Shown: piece after piece, positions 1 through 4,802 of the stretch
How the letters are laid out: every line of letters begins with the position of its first letter
Numbering within the stretch: the stretch's first letter is position 1
From: Alphaproteobacteria bacterium
Lineage (GTDB): Bacteria; Pseudomonadota; Alphaproteobacteria; Micavibrionales; Micavibrionaceae
DNA: 5,322 nt
Assembly: GCA_016763095.1 (NCBI GenBank)
Contig: JAESUK010000046.1
Span: 1 to 5,322, forward strand
Direction of reading: 5' to 3'
Program-made: the position numbers and the translations under genes
The notes under the pieces: model-generated
What the model saw: only the letters and a program-made list of their open reading frames with translations
Told to the model about the DNA's origin: nothing
The model's database searches: none

Positions 1-975
1 CTTATTTAGGTAGCTTTGGATATCCTCAGCTAATGTTTGAAAAACCGTACTCGTTGTACGCCCACACCCTGGGCAAGCACTTACCATCGGCGTGAAAGAA
101 CGAATGTCGAGAACTTGCAGAATTTCTTGGCAAGCCTTGACCTCAAGTGTTCTTGACTCTCCTACACGCGGAGTTAAAGAGGCACGGATTGTGTCTCCTA
201 TTCCCTCATGAAGAAGTAACCCTTCACCAATGGCTGTAGCAATTAATCCTTTTGATCCCATACCAGCCTCTGTTAAGCCAACATGAAGCGCATAGTCAGA
301 GCGTTTTGCAAGCTCGCGATAGACAGCAATCAACCCCTGAATACGACTTACTTTAGCGGAGAGGATGATTTTGTCTTTTCCAAGACCGATGTCTTCGGCT
401 TGCTTGGCACTTATAAGTGTTGATTGAACGAGAGCCTCACGCATAACAGATTCCGCATCCTGTGGATGCGCCAACTTAGAATTTTCGTCCATTAGTTTTG
501 TAGAAAGAGCTTGATCAAGGCTTCCCCAGTTTACACCAATACGTACGGCCTTATTATATTCGATTGCCTTTTCGATCATCACTTCGAATTGCTTATCACG
601 CTTTTGTCCAAAACCAACATTACCTGGGTTAATGCGGTATTTAGCCAACGCCTCGCATAAATCAGGGTAGTCAGACAATAAGGTATGACCGTTATAGTGA
701 AAACACCCGACCAATGGGATATCAAGACCATCTTTTTCAAGTAAATTGCGAATTTCTGGAACGGCCTTCGCCGCTTCGGGTTTATCAACTGTGATACGGA
801 CAATTTCAGAGCCAGCAAGAAAGAGCTCTTTAACCTGTTGGTATGTTCCCTGTATATCCGCTGTATCTGTGTTTGTCATGGACTGCACAACGACGGGTGC
901 TCCTCCGCCAACCCAAACTCCACCAACATTTACGGCATGCGTTTTGTGACGCTTAATTTGTGCTAATGCAACCAT
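1..975 (-). CDS. ispG: 4-hydroxy-3-methylbut-2-enyl diphosphate synthase (IspG/GcpE), C-terminus cut by window edge
   Basis: IspG is a cytoplasmic [4Fe-4S] enzyme of the MEP (non-mevalonate) isoprenoid pathway. It reductively converts methylerythritol 2,4-cyclodiphosphate to HMBPP. I read 325 residues from the ATG at 975. Family hallmarks seen are PVVVQSMTNTDT (residues 27-38) near the start of the TIM barrel, RINPGNVG (114-121), RIGVNWGSL (145-153), HVGLTEAG (231-238), and the start of the iron-sulfur domain with MVSACPGCGR (297-306), where C301 and C304 are two of the three cluster cysteines. The third cysteine and the following conserved glutamate lie beyond base 1, so several tens of residues are missing. 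The start is supported by an AAAGGGG ribosome binding site at 984-990, 8 nt upstream. It is divergent from the DUF4402 gene at 1137 and has its own promoter. Identification is firm; whether it ends in an operon cannot be seen. Confidence 0.97.
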   Translation of the reverse strand, partial: MVALAQIKRHKTHAVNVGGVWVGGGAPVVVQSMTNTDTADIQGTYQQVKELFLAGSEIVRITVDKPEAAKAVPEIRNLLEKDGLDIPLVGCFHYNGHTLLSDYPDLCEALAKYRINPGNVGFGQKRDKQFEVMIEKAIEYNKAVRIGVNWGSLDQALSTKLMDENSKLAHPQDAESVMREALVQSTLISAKQAEDIGLGKDKIILSAKVSRIQGLIAVYRELAKRSDYALHVGLTEAGMGSKGLIATAIGEGLLLHEGIGDTIRASLTPRVGESRTLEVKACQEILQVLDIRSFTPMVSACPGCGRTTSTVFQTLAEDIQSYLNK

Positions 976-1002
976 CTATATATCCCCTTTTGAATACTAA
1001 AC

Positions 1003-1031
1003 TTTCTATCCTTAAAATCTCTGTATGTCAA
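1003..1031 (-). promoter_or_regulatory. predicted sigma-70-type promoter of ispG
   Basis: On the minus strand a perfect TTGACA (-35, 1026-1031) is followed after exactly 17 nt by TAGAAA (-10, 1003-1008, 4 of 6 matches to TATAAT). Transcription would start around 995-997, leaving a leader of about 20 nt that carries the AAAGGGG ribosome binding site. Predicted from sequence only. Confidence 0.6.
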
Positions 1032-1136
1032 ATATTCCCGCTGTCTTCGGCATGTTTCAACACTTCACATCACATCAAATGAATGCATAGGTATTCGCCC
1101 TAAAGACAAATATATTGGTAATGCTAGGCTATATGC

Positions 1137-1601
1137 ATGACGATTAAACACCTTATATGCTCTGTATATTTTGGGATTGGGCTTCTTGCTTCAAGTGGTT
1201 TCGCGCATGCGCAAATGATTGCCACGTTTCAACCTCTTAAATTCGGAACAATTGCGATCAGAAATCTGACCGATATGACGGAGATTACCGTCAATGGAAA
1301 TGGAACATTTACCACTAACGCCAATACATTTTTGATTGAAGACCCGCAACGCGGAGAATATCACATCACAGGCGCGCCCGTGAGTACCGCTTACAGCGTT
1401 ACATTTCCTGCCTCTGTTTCCCTTACGGGGGCTGGTGGGAATTTTACTTTGGATAATTTCACGACATTTCCCGCAATTTTAACGACAAGTGCGATTGGTG
1501 AAGCTACTTTTTTTATCGGGGCAAGAAACCGATCCACTGGAGGCGTCACCTATGGAGATGGCGCCTACAACGATACATTTAATATTACGGTTAATTATTA
1601 A
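1137..1601 (+). CDS. small exported DUF4402-type protein
   Basis: This 154-residue protein has a clear Sec signal peptide: a basic start MTIKH, a hydrophobic core at about residues 6-20, and AHA|Q as the likely signal peptidase I site after A25. The mature part is rich in Thr, Asn, Gly and aromatic residues. It follows the DUF4402 pattern as I recall it: LKFGTIAI near the mature start (35-42), GEYHITGAPVSTAYSVTFP in the middle (73-91), and DTFNITVNY at the C-terminus (146-154), the usual final beta strand. DUF4402 proteins are small all-beta exported proteins of largely unknown function. I infer a periplasmic or surface beta-sandwich. The ATG at 1137 is the only usable start, because ATGs just upstream are out of frame. 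No good Shine-Dalgarno is visible, so translation may be weak. It converges with the acidic-protein gene, leaving 8 bp between the two stops. The function is unknown. Confidence 0.85.
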   Translation: MTIKHLICSVYFGIGLLASSGFAHAQMIATFQPLKFGTIAIRNLTDMTEITVNGNGTFTTNANTFLIEDPQRGEYHITGAPVSTAYSVTFPASVSLTGAGGNFTLDNFTTFPAILTTSAIGEATFFIGARNRSTGGVTYGDGAYNDTFNITVNY

Positions 1602-1609
1602 GACGGGAA

Positions 1610-1978
1610 TTAAAACGGACGACGTACAAATCCATGAGTGTCCATTGCGCCACCGCAACCATCATATTGGTCATCACCTTCGTCATCTATATTTCTTAGA
1701 TCACTTCCGTCACCCATATAGAATTCATCATTTCCATCGTCTAGGTCAGGATCATGAGATAGATTTTCCAGCATCCCATCTGCGAACGCCACCAAGTCTT
1801 GATTGTTTAACACTTGATTAGCTCCATCACGTACAGCCAAGTGTAGTTCATCGCCATCGGGATATTCCATTTGAACGCGATTTAACAGCTCCTCAATGAA
1901 TGTATTGTTTTCCACGTCATGCGCTAAATTTGTAAGAGTCTCTATGATGAAAGGAGAATGGTTATAGTGATGTTGCAC
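1610..1978 (-). CDS. downstream reading frame of the frameshifted acidic protein
   Basis: This is the longest uninterrupted frame of the broken gene: 122 codons from a GTG at 1978. There is no Shine-Dalgarno ahead of the GTG (the sequence before it is A-rich, then TGCTGAT), so independent initiation is doubtful. The N-terminal half is a plausible mixed helical region (FIIETLTNLAHDVENN, TFIEELLNRVQ). Residues 76-106 form the Asp/Gly/Asn-rich acidic tail, which could be disordered or bind cations. An automated annotation would probably call this frame alone. I regard it as the 3' part of the gene beginning at 2094. Confidence 0.45.
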   Translation of the reverse strand: MQHHYNHSPFIIETLTNLAHDVENNTFIEELLNRVQMEYPDGDELHLAVRDGANQVLNNQDLVAFADGMLENLSHDPDLDDGNDEFYMGDGSDLRNIDDEGDDQYDGCGGAMDTHGFVRRPF

Positions 1979-1985
1979 ATCAGCA

Positions 1986-1991
1986 TTTTTT
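1986..1991 (-). other. A6 homopolymer at the frameshift point
   Basis: The minus strand reads GAA AAA ATG in frame 1; the downstream frame is reached by a -1 shift, giving GAA AAA AAT GCT. A change from six to seven adenines restores one open frame. The site is not a classic X XXY YYZ heptamer, because only the P-site AAA could re-pair after slipping. A simple indel or a base-calling error is therefore likelier than programmed recoding. Confidence 0.6.
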
Positions 1992-2134
1992 CAAAATCCC
2001 CCGTGATAGCGGTAAAGGCTCCATGTACATCTAAATCTACACATGCATCTTTAAAATTTTGGGCTGTGGCTACTGAAAAACTATTACGTGTCATTTTGCT
2101 CTCTCTTGTAAATTTTATTATTTAATTGCAAGGC

Positions 2135-2165
2135 ATTATATAAACAATAAGTTATGACAAATCAA
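2135..2165 (-). promoter_or_regulatory. possible promoter of the acidic-protein gene
   Basis: The minus strand has a perfect TATAAT at 2135-2140 and a TTGATT at 2160-2165, spaced 19 nt. That is longer than the preferred 17, so the -35 assignment is weak. Transcription would begin near 2128, giving a leader of about 33 nt before the ATG at 2094. This promoter is back to back with the one for the 84-residue gene at 2278. Confidence 0.35.
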
Positions 2166-2200
2166 GAATTTTATTGTTTTGGGAGGTAACCCTGAAAAAC

Positions 2201-2223
2201 GGTCATTAAATTGACCTTTTTTT
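2201..2223. promoter_or_regulatory. inverted repeat GGTCA-N6-TGACC with T tract; operator or bidirectional terminator
   Basis: A perfect 5-bp inverted repeat, GGTCA (2201-2205) and TGACC (2212-2216), is preceded by AAAAAC and followed by seven T. It can be read two ways. As DNA, its right arm is part of a TTGACC -35 box (2211-2216) for the 84-residue gene, so a dimeric repressor bound here would block that promoter. As RNA, it is a small hairpin with T tracts on both strands and could stop stray transcription between two divergent genes. The stem is short, so terminator strength would be low. I favour an operator overlapping the promoter, without proof. Confidence 0.35.
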
Positions 2224-2242
2224 AACATATTTCATTTATAAT
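2211..2242 (+). promoter_or_regulatory. possible promoter of the 84-residue hypothetical gene
   Basis: TTGACC (2211-2216) is followed by a perfect TATAAT (2237-2242). The 20-nt spacer is long; reading the -10 as TTTATA at 2235-2240 gives 18 nt. The A/T-rich context and the position about 35 bp before the ATG are compatible with a start near 2249. The -35 box overlaps the GGTCA inverted repeat. Confidence 0.4.
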
Positions 2243-2277
2243 ATGTAATTGGTAGATAACAGACAAAGGACAACATC

Positions 2278-2532
2278 ATGGCACAGAGAAGAGACTCAAT
2301 TAACAAAACGTTTCAACTTGAAACCTTAAGAGATCTTGATATTTCTGCAAAACGGATCGTACAAGCAACACGTCAAACGGGAAGATCCGTCGATGTCGAC
2401 TTTAATGGTGCAACCTTAATGACGGTAAAACCAGGCGCAGAAACTGATAACGTATTATCTGATCTACAAGTTCACCCAAAAGTAATAGAGGGAAGTTCAG
2501 GACGAAGTAACAGTATGAACGCTATTTTATAG
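2278..2532 (+). CDS. 84-residue hypothetical protein
   Basis: This small soluble protein has no signal peptide or membrane helix. The start is well supported by an AAAGGA ribosome binding site ending at 2270, 7 nt before the ATG. Residues 10-34 (TFQLETLRDLDISAKRIVQA and onward) look helical and amphipathic. They are followed by a likely beta-hairpin, SVDVDFNGATLMTVKPGAE (37-55), and a polar tail rich in Ser, Asn and Gly that ends SMNAIL. The NGATLMTVKPG turn recalls no family I can name. The gene is divergent from the frameshifted acidic-protein gene and convergent with the TetR-type regulator (35 bp between stops). The regulator is a candidate controller of it only by proximity. I do not recognise the gene and assign no function. 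Confidence 0.75.
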   Translation: MAQRRDSINKTFQLETLRDLDISAKRIVQATRQTGRSVDVDFNGATLMTVKPGAETDNVLSDLQVHPKVIEGSSGRSNSMNAIL

Positions 2533-2567
2533 CGCCAACCTATTATCTATCAAACTGGTGGTGAGAA

Positions 2568-3131
2568 TTACGCTTTGATGCCATCCCAAAAGATATCAAA
2601 ACCCATTTTTATTTGGTGGTGGAAATTTACTTCATTCATTTCCTGTGCCTCTGAATATCTTAGACATGTATTAAGGTGGGCAACCGTCAATTCACAAAGG
2701 TAATGTGTCGGTATATTTTTCAAATCCTTATTCACAACCCCTTCTTCCATTTTATCATAGAAGTATTGAAAAAGTTCGTCTGTCTTTTCAATGGTTTCTT
2801 CACTTAAAACACGAGATGTTTTTAACAACATATATGCTTGTTGTCTTAAAGGGTTTTCTTTTGACCAAGTTGCATAACCGCGCCACGCTTCCCAAAGCGT
2901 TTCCTGTACTGTTAAGTCTGGAGATAGAAGACACAAAATGTGTTCCGCCATATCCTCCTTAATCGAGAGGTAAAGGTCATTATATAATGCCTGTTTCGTC
3001 GCAAAATAATTGAACATAGTGTCGTTTGACACACCCGCTTCTTTCGCAATTTTTGCGGTTGGAACGGCCAACCCTTCTGTAGAGAACAGACGGATCGTTG
3101 CACTTGTAATTTGAGCTTGTTTTGCAGTCAT
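2568..3131 (-). CDS. TetR/AcrR-family transcriptional regulator
   Basis: This 187-residue protein has the family's usual size and layout. The N-terminal DNA-binding domain is helix 1 at about residues 4-19 (KQAQITSATIRLFSTEG), then the helix-turn-helix TAKIAKEAGVSNDTMFNYF (25-43), ending in the typical F-NYF-TKQALYNDLY segment (40-54). The remaining all-helical C-terminal part would form the ligand and dimerisation domain. It matches no subfamily I can name, so the ligand is unknown. Such proteins normally repress their own and neighbouring genes until a small molecule releases them. No efflux pump or enzyme gene lies next to it here, so its target is unclear; the 84-residue gene or the gene itself are candidates. 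No in-frame ATG lies between the upstream stop (TAA, about 39 nt before) and the ATG at 3131. There is no convincing Shine-Dalgarno, which fits the leaderless promoter predicted upstream. Confidence 0.93.
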   Translation of the reverse strand: MTAKQAQITSATIRLFSTEGLAVPTAKIAKEAGVSNDTMFNYFATKQALYNDLYLSIKEDMAEHILCLLSPDLTVQETLWEAWRGYATWSKENPLRQQAYMLLKTSRVLSEETIEKTDELFQYFYDKMEEGVVNKDLKNIPTHYLCELTVAHLNTCLRYSEAQEMNEVNFHHQIKMGFDIFWDGIKA

Positions 3132-3137
3132 ATTCCC

Positions 3138-3166
3138 ATAATCATTTAAATAGGCAAATTAGTCAA
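3138..3166 (-). promoter_or_regulatory. predicted promoter of the TetR-type regulator, possibly giving a leaderless mRNA
   Basis: On the minus strand TTGACT (3161-3166) is followed after exactly 17 nt by GATTAT (3138-3143, 4 of 6 matches to TATAAT). Six bases separate this -10 from the ATG at 3131, so transcription would begin at or within a base or two of the start codon. The spacer contains the 8-bp palindrome ATTTAAAT (3144-3151), a possible part of an autoregulatory operator, although such an AT-rich palindrome can arise by chance. Confidence 0.4.
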
Positions 3167-3208
3167 TGATTTTTGCTCTCGATTTTTCAACAATAAATCG
3201 CAAAGACC

Positions 3209-3397
3209 TTAACGTAGCGTATTATCTCGGTTTCCAGTGTTTTTATTCAGCTTTGCAGACTTATTTTCTTCATTTTTGTATGCGGGCGTTGAAGGTGAAA
3301 ACACCTCACATAAGACACCTATAATGACAGAGTTATCTTTGAGTGCCTGAGCAACTTTTTTGAACATATCTCTCATAATATACGCTTTCACCACCAT
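3209..3397 (-). CDS. doubtful 62-codon ORF
   Basis: This is an open frame from the ATG at 3397, with alternative ATGs at 3376 and 3367. None of them has a good ribosome binding site. The product would have a short basic helix (MFKKVAQALKD, residues 11-21), a brief hydrophobic stretch SVIIGVLCEVF (23-33), then a polar Lys/Asn-rich tail (40-62). It is too short for a confident membrane segment, and I recognise no family. It lies upstream of the TetR-type gene on the same strand with a 77-bp gap. The patterned N-terminal half argues mildly for a real small protein; the weak start and tail argue against it. If it is not a gene, the stretch from 3132 to 3547 is intergenic apart from the two promoters. 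Confidence 0.3.
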   Translation of the reverse strand: MVVKAYIMRDMFKKVAQALKDNSVIIGVLCEVFSPSTPAYKNEENKSAKLNKNTGNRDNTLR

Positions 3398-3496
3398 TTT
3401 TCATAAGCAGTATTTGTAGCATATTTATTTTCCATATGAAAGATAATTAAGACTTCTCATCAGAAAAATACAGAGATATAGAACGAGCAAAGAACG

Positions 3497-3505
3497 TGGT
3501 ATAAT
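3497..3505 (+). promoter_or_regulatory. extended -10 promoter of the DUF6868-like gene
   Basis: A TG at 3497-3498 sits one base before a perfect TATAAT at 3500-3505, the extended -10 (TGnTATAAT) arrangement that can work without a strong -35. No good -35 hexamer is seen 17 nt upstream, as expected for this class. Transcription would start near 3512, giving a leader of about 36 nt with the AAGGAG ribosome binding site. Confidence 0.55.
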
Positions 3506-3547
3506 ATCCGAAATACAAAAACCTAAAAGCAACATAAGGAGTACGTT

Positions 3548-3790
3548 ATGGACATAGAACAGCTTACAAGCTTTTTAGGATGGGTCTCCGTTATCAATAT
3601 TGCATTTCTAATCGCAAGTTCACTTTTAATTGTTATGCTGAAACATCCTATTTCTCGCATGCATGCAAAGATGTTTTCTTTAAAAGAAGAGGATGTTTTG
3701 AAAATGTACTTTCAATATCTCGGACGCTTTAAAATATTGATCATTGCCTTTAACCTAGCACCGTATTTGGCATTAAGGGTAATGCTTTAG
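3548..3790 (+). CDS. small two-helix inner-membrane protein, DUF6868-like
   Basis: This 80-residue protein has two predicted transmembrane helices, at about residues 11-31 (GWVSVINIAFLIASSLLIVM) and 62-79. A polar loop joins them, carrying RMHAKMF (37-43) and KEEDVLKMYFQYLGRFK (46-62). The FLGW start (9-12), the loop His followed by MF, the YFQYLGRFK segment and the FNLAPYLAL end (68-76) match the DUF6868 family as I recall it. Those are small membrane proteins of unknown function found in proteobacteria. The start is firm: AAGGAG at 3536-3541 lies 6 nt before the ATG, the best ribosome binding site in the window. It stands alone on its strand, and its stop is 11 bp from the convergent PIN-domain gene's stop. 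An inverted repeat within its last codons may end transcription. The family call is from memory and moderately sure; the membrane topology is clear. Confidence 0.85.
   Translation: MDIEQLTSFLGWVSVINIAFLIASSLLIVMLKHPISRMHAKMFSLKEEDVLKMYFQYLGRFKILIIAFNLAPYLALRVML
3770..3785. repeat. perfect 6-bp inverted repeat at the end of the DUF6868-like gene
   Basis: GCATTA (3770-3775) and TAATGC (3780-3785) enclose the loop AGGG, or CCCT on the other strand. A G-T pair could extend the stem by one. On the plus strand the hairpin is followed only by TTTA, so as a terminator it would be weak. It lies between two convergent genes whose stops are 11 bp apart, where some terminator is expected, and may serve that role. 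Confidence 0.35.
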
Positions 3791-4802
3791 GGAGTAGTAA
3801 ATCAAAATGGTATCTCGTCTTCATCTGATATGGAATCCGCATTCAACAAGTCAGAAAACTCTTCGTATCCATCTTCAAACCCTATAAAATACTCGTTATC
3901 TATTTTTTTAAAAAACTCGTATATGTCTGGATCACTGGCAATAAAACTAATCTGTTGATTATTGTTGAAAGCTTTCAACAAATCACAGGCTTGCCTGTAT
4001 GTAAAACCACCATATTTTGATAAGCTAGAAATACAAGTGTGAGTTTGAAAAAAGCTATCACTAGCCGTTAAATCACAAATTAACTTATCTTTTTCAAGTT
4101 CCGTTTTTAAAGTAATATCTGGATAGTTTAATTTAAAGAAATCAGAAAGTTTTTTAAAAAAGTTGATATTAGAATTTTTCTTTTGCTTCCACTCTTCCTC
4201 TAAGAATTCATTAAATTTATTAGCATTTAGTGGAGAGTAGTAATCAGAGTCTTCTGTGATCAAATTCAAGGGCATACTTTTGTGTACAAAACTTAGTAAA
4301 CTTTCCCTATTCACTGCATCACAAATAGAATCTTTTTTTCCTGGAGGATTTCCTACATCAACCCTTTGCTTTGCGGCAGTGACAATTTTATCACTTCTCT
4401 TAATCTTTTTAGCTACCTTAAAAAGGTTTTCTAACAACAGATCCGCCTTGAGTTCCTTTTTATCAATATCCTCTTGAATGTTTTTAACTAATTCAGAATG
4501 ATATTTATCTAATGCTTTCTGTGTAGATCTTAGGTCTGCATACACAGGATAATCTTTACAGTATGCTGGATATGTAATATTGAACTTATCTTTTTTAAAA
4601 TTAGAAAAACCATCATTAATTTTTGAAGCACGGTTTCTCTTAGTTTCATCAATAACTTGCTCAGGTAATAATAGAGTGATTTCTTGATCTTCTACTAACT
4701 TTAGAAGTTTTTGTAACTCTTCTAAATCCTCACTAGTTAAGTGATAAAAAGATAGAAATATATTAGTGTCTATAAAAACATACATTTTATAATTCTACTC
4801 CC
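3790..4802. repeat. 20-bp imperfect inverted repeats bounding the PIN-domain gene
   Basis: The left arm (3790-3809, plus strand) reads GGGAGTAG-N6-AAAATG. The right arm (4783-4802), read on the minus strand, also gives GGGAGTAG-N6-AAAATG. Fifteen of 20 positions match, including a perfect 8-mer. The left arm holds the last base of the DUF6868-like stop codon and the PIN gene's stop codon. The right arm holds the guaA stop codon and the PIN start codon. It may mark the ends of an inserted segment or be a coincidence in AT-rich sequence. Confidence 0.35.
3802..4785 (-). CDS. PIN-domain nuclease, DUF4935 (PIN_12)-like
   Basis: This 327-residue protein begins with a typical PIN fold strand, MYVFIDTNIFLSFY, with the metal-binding D6. 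It continues with LLLPEQVIDETKRNR (38-52, E42/E47), GNPPGKKDSICDAVNRESLL (145-164, D152/D156) and LITEDSDYY (175-183, D179/D181). Together these supply the four acidic positions expected of a Mg/Mn-dependent PIN ribonuclease. The GNPPGKKDSICDA signature and the long helical insert between the second and third motifs (about 60-140) fit DUF4935-type PIN proteins rather than short VapC toxins. The C-terminal third (about 200-327) is unrecognised and ends in an acidic tail, DEDEIPF. The target is unknown; a stress or defence RNase is plausible but inferred. It lies 9 bp after the guaA stop with no terminator between and no good Shine-Dalgarno (GGGAG, within the guaA end, is 15 nt away). It therefore probably depends on guaA transcription and translational coupling. 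Its base composition is far more AT-rich than guaA, suggesting transfer. Confidence 0.85.
   Translation of the reverse strand: MYVFIDTNIFLSFYHLTSEDLEELQKLLKLVEDQEITLLLPEQVIDETKRNRASKINDGFSNFKKDKFNITYPAYCKDYPVYADLRSTQKALDKYHSELVKNIQEDIDKKELKADLLLENLFKVAKKIKRSDKIVTAAKQRVDVGNPPGKKDSICDAVNRESLLSFVHKSMPLNLITEDSDYYSPLNANKFNEFLEEEWKQKKNSNINFFKKLSDFFKLNYPDITLKTELEKDKLICDLTASDSFFQTHTCISSLSKYGGFTYRQACDLLKAFNNNQQISFIASDPDIYEFFKKIDNEYFIGFEDGYEEFSDLLNADSISDEDEIPF

Larger units (their letters stand above)
1610..2094 (-). pseudogene. frameshifted gene for an unrecognised protein with an acidic C-terminal tail
   Basis: Two overlapping minus-strand frames appear to be one gene. Frame 1 starts at the ATG at 2094, after a GAGAGAG purine stretch that could serve as ribosome binding site, and stops at a TAG at 1942-1944 (50 residues). 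Frame 2 is open from just after a TGA overlapping the A6 run (T6 on the plus strand, 1986-1991) to a TAA at 1610. Adding one base in the run, or a -1 ribosomal slip, joins ...ITGDFEK to NADVQHHYNH... and gives a continuous 161-residue product. The C-terminal part is strikingly acidic: 14 Asp/Glu in 31 residues (about 115-145 of the joined product), with Gly and Asn between, then a basic-hydrophobic end HGFVRRPF. I see no signal peptide and recognise no family. It could be a decayed gene, a phase-variable gene, a recoded gene or a sequencing error in the run. Confidence 0.6.

Noticed and set aside
579..949. Open frames inside ispG, on both strands
   Set aside because: They are shadows of the well-conserved IspG frame, with no start signals of their own.
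1489..1821. 110-codon plus-strand open frame rich in His and Leu
   Set aside because: It overlaps the DUF4402 gene end and lies antisense to the acidic tail. Its composition (many His, Arg, Asp) is what the reverse of Asp/Gly-rich codons produces.
1984..1998. Programmed -1 frameshifting at the A6 run
   Set aside because: The in-frame codons GAA AAA ATG do not form an X XXY YYZ heptamer, and the A-site Met-tRNA could not re-pair after slipping. I also saw no convincing stimulatory hairpin just downstream. It is kept only as a minor alternative.
2705..3103. Open frames inside the TetR-type gene
   Set aside because: They lie within a clearly recognisable regulator and show no domain pattern.
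3180..3200. Inverted repeat CGATTT-N9-AAATCG as a terminator or operator
   Set aside because: The stem is 6 bp and AT-rich with a 9-base loop. No T tract follows on either strand, so it is not a convincing terminator, and it lies upstream of the predicted TetR-type promoter with no second copy.
4256..4477. Hydrophobic plus-strand frame inside the PIN gene
   Set aside because: It is antisense to a Lys/Glu/Asp-rich coding region, which reads as Leu/Phe/Ser-rich in reverse. No ribosome binding site is seen.
3802..4797. A VapBC-like toxin-antitoxin pair around the PIN gene
   Set aside because: The PIN protein is 327 residues with a DUF4935-like signature, far longer than VapC. The gene directly upstream is guaA, and no small antitoxin gene lies on either side on the same strand.
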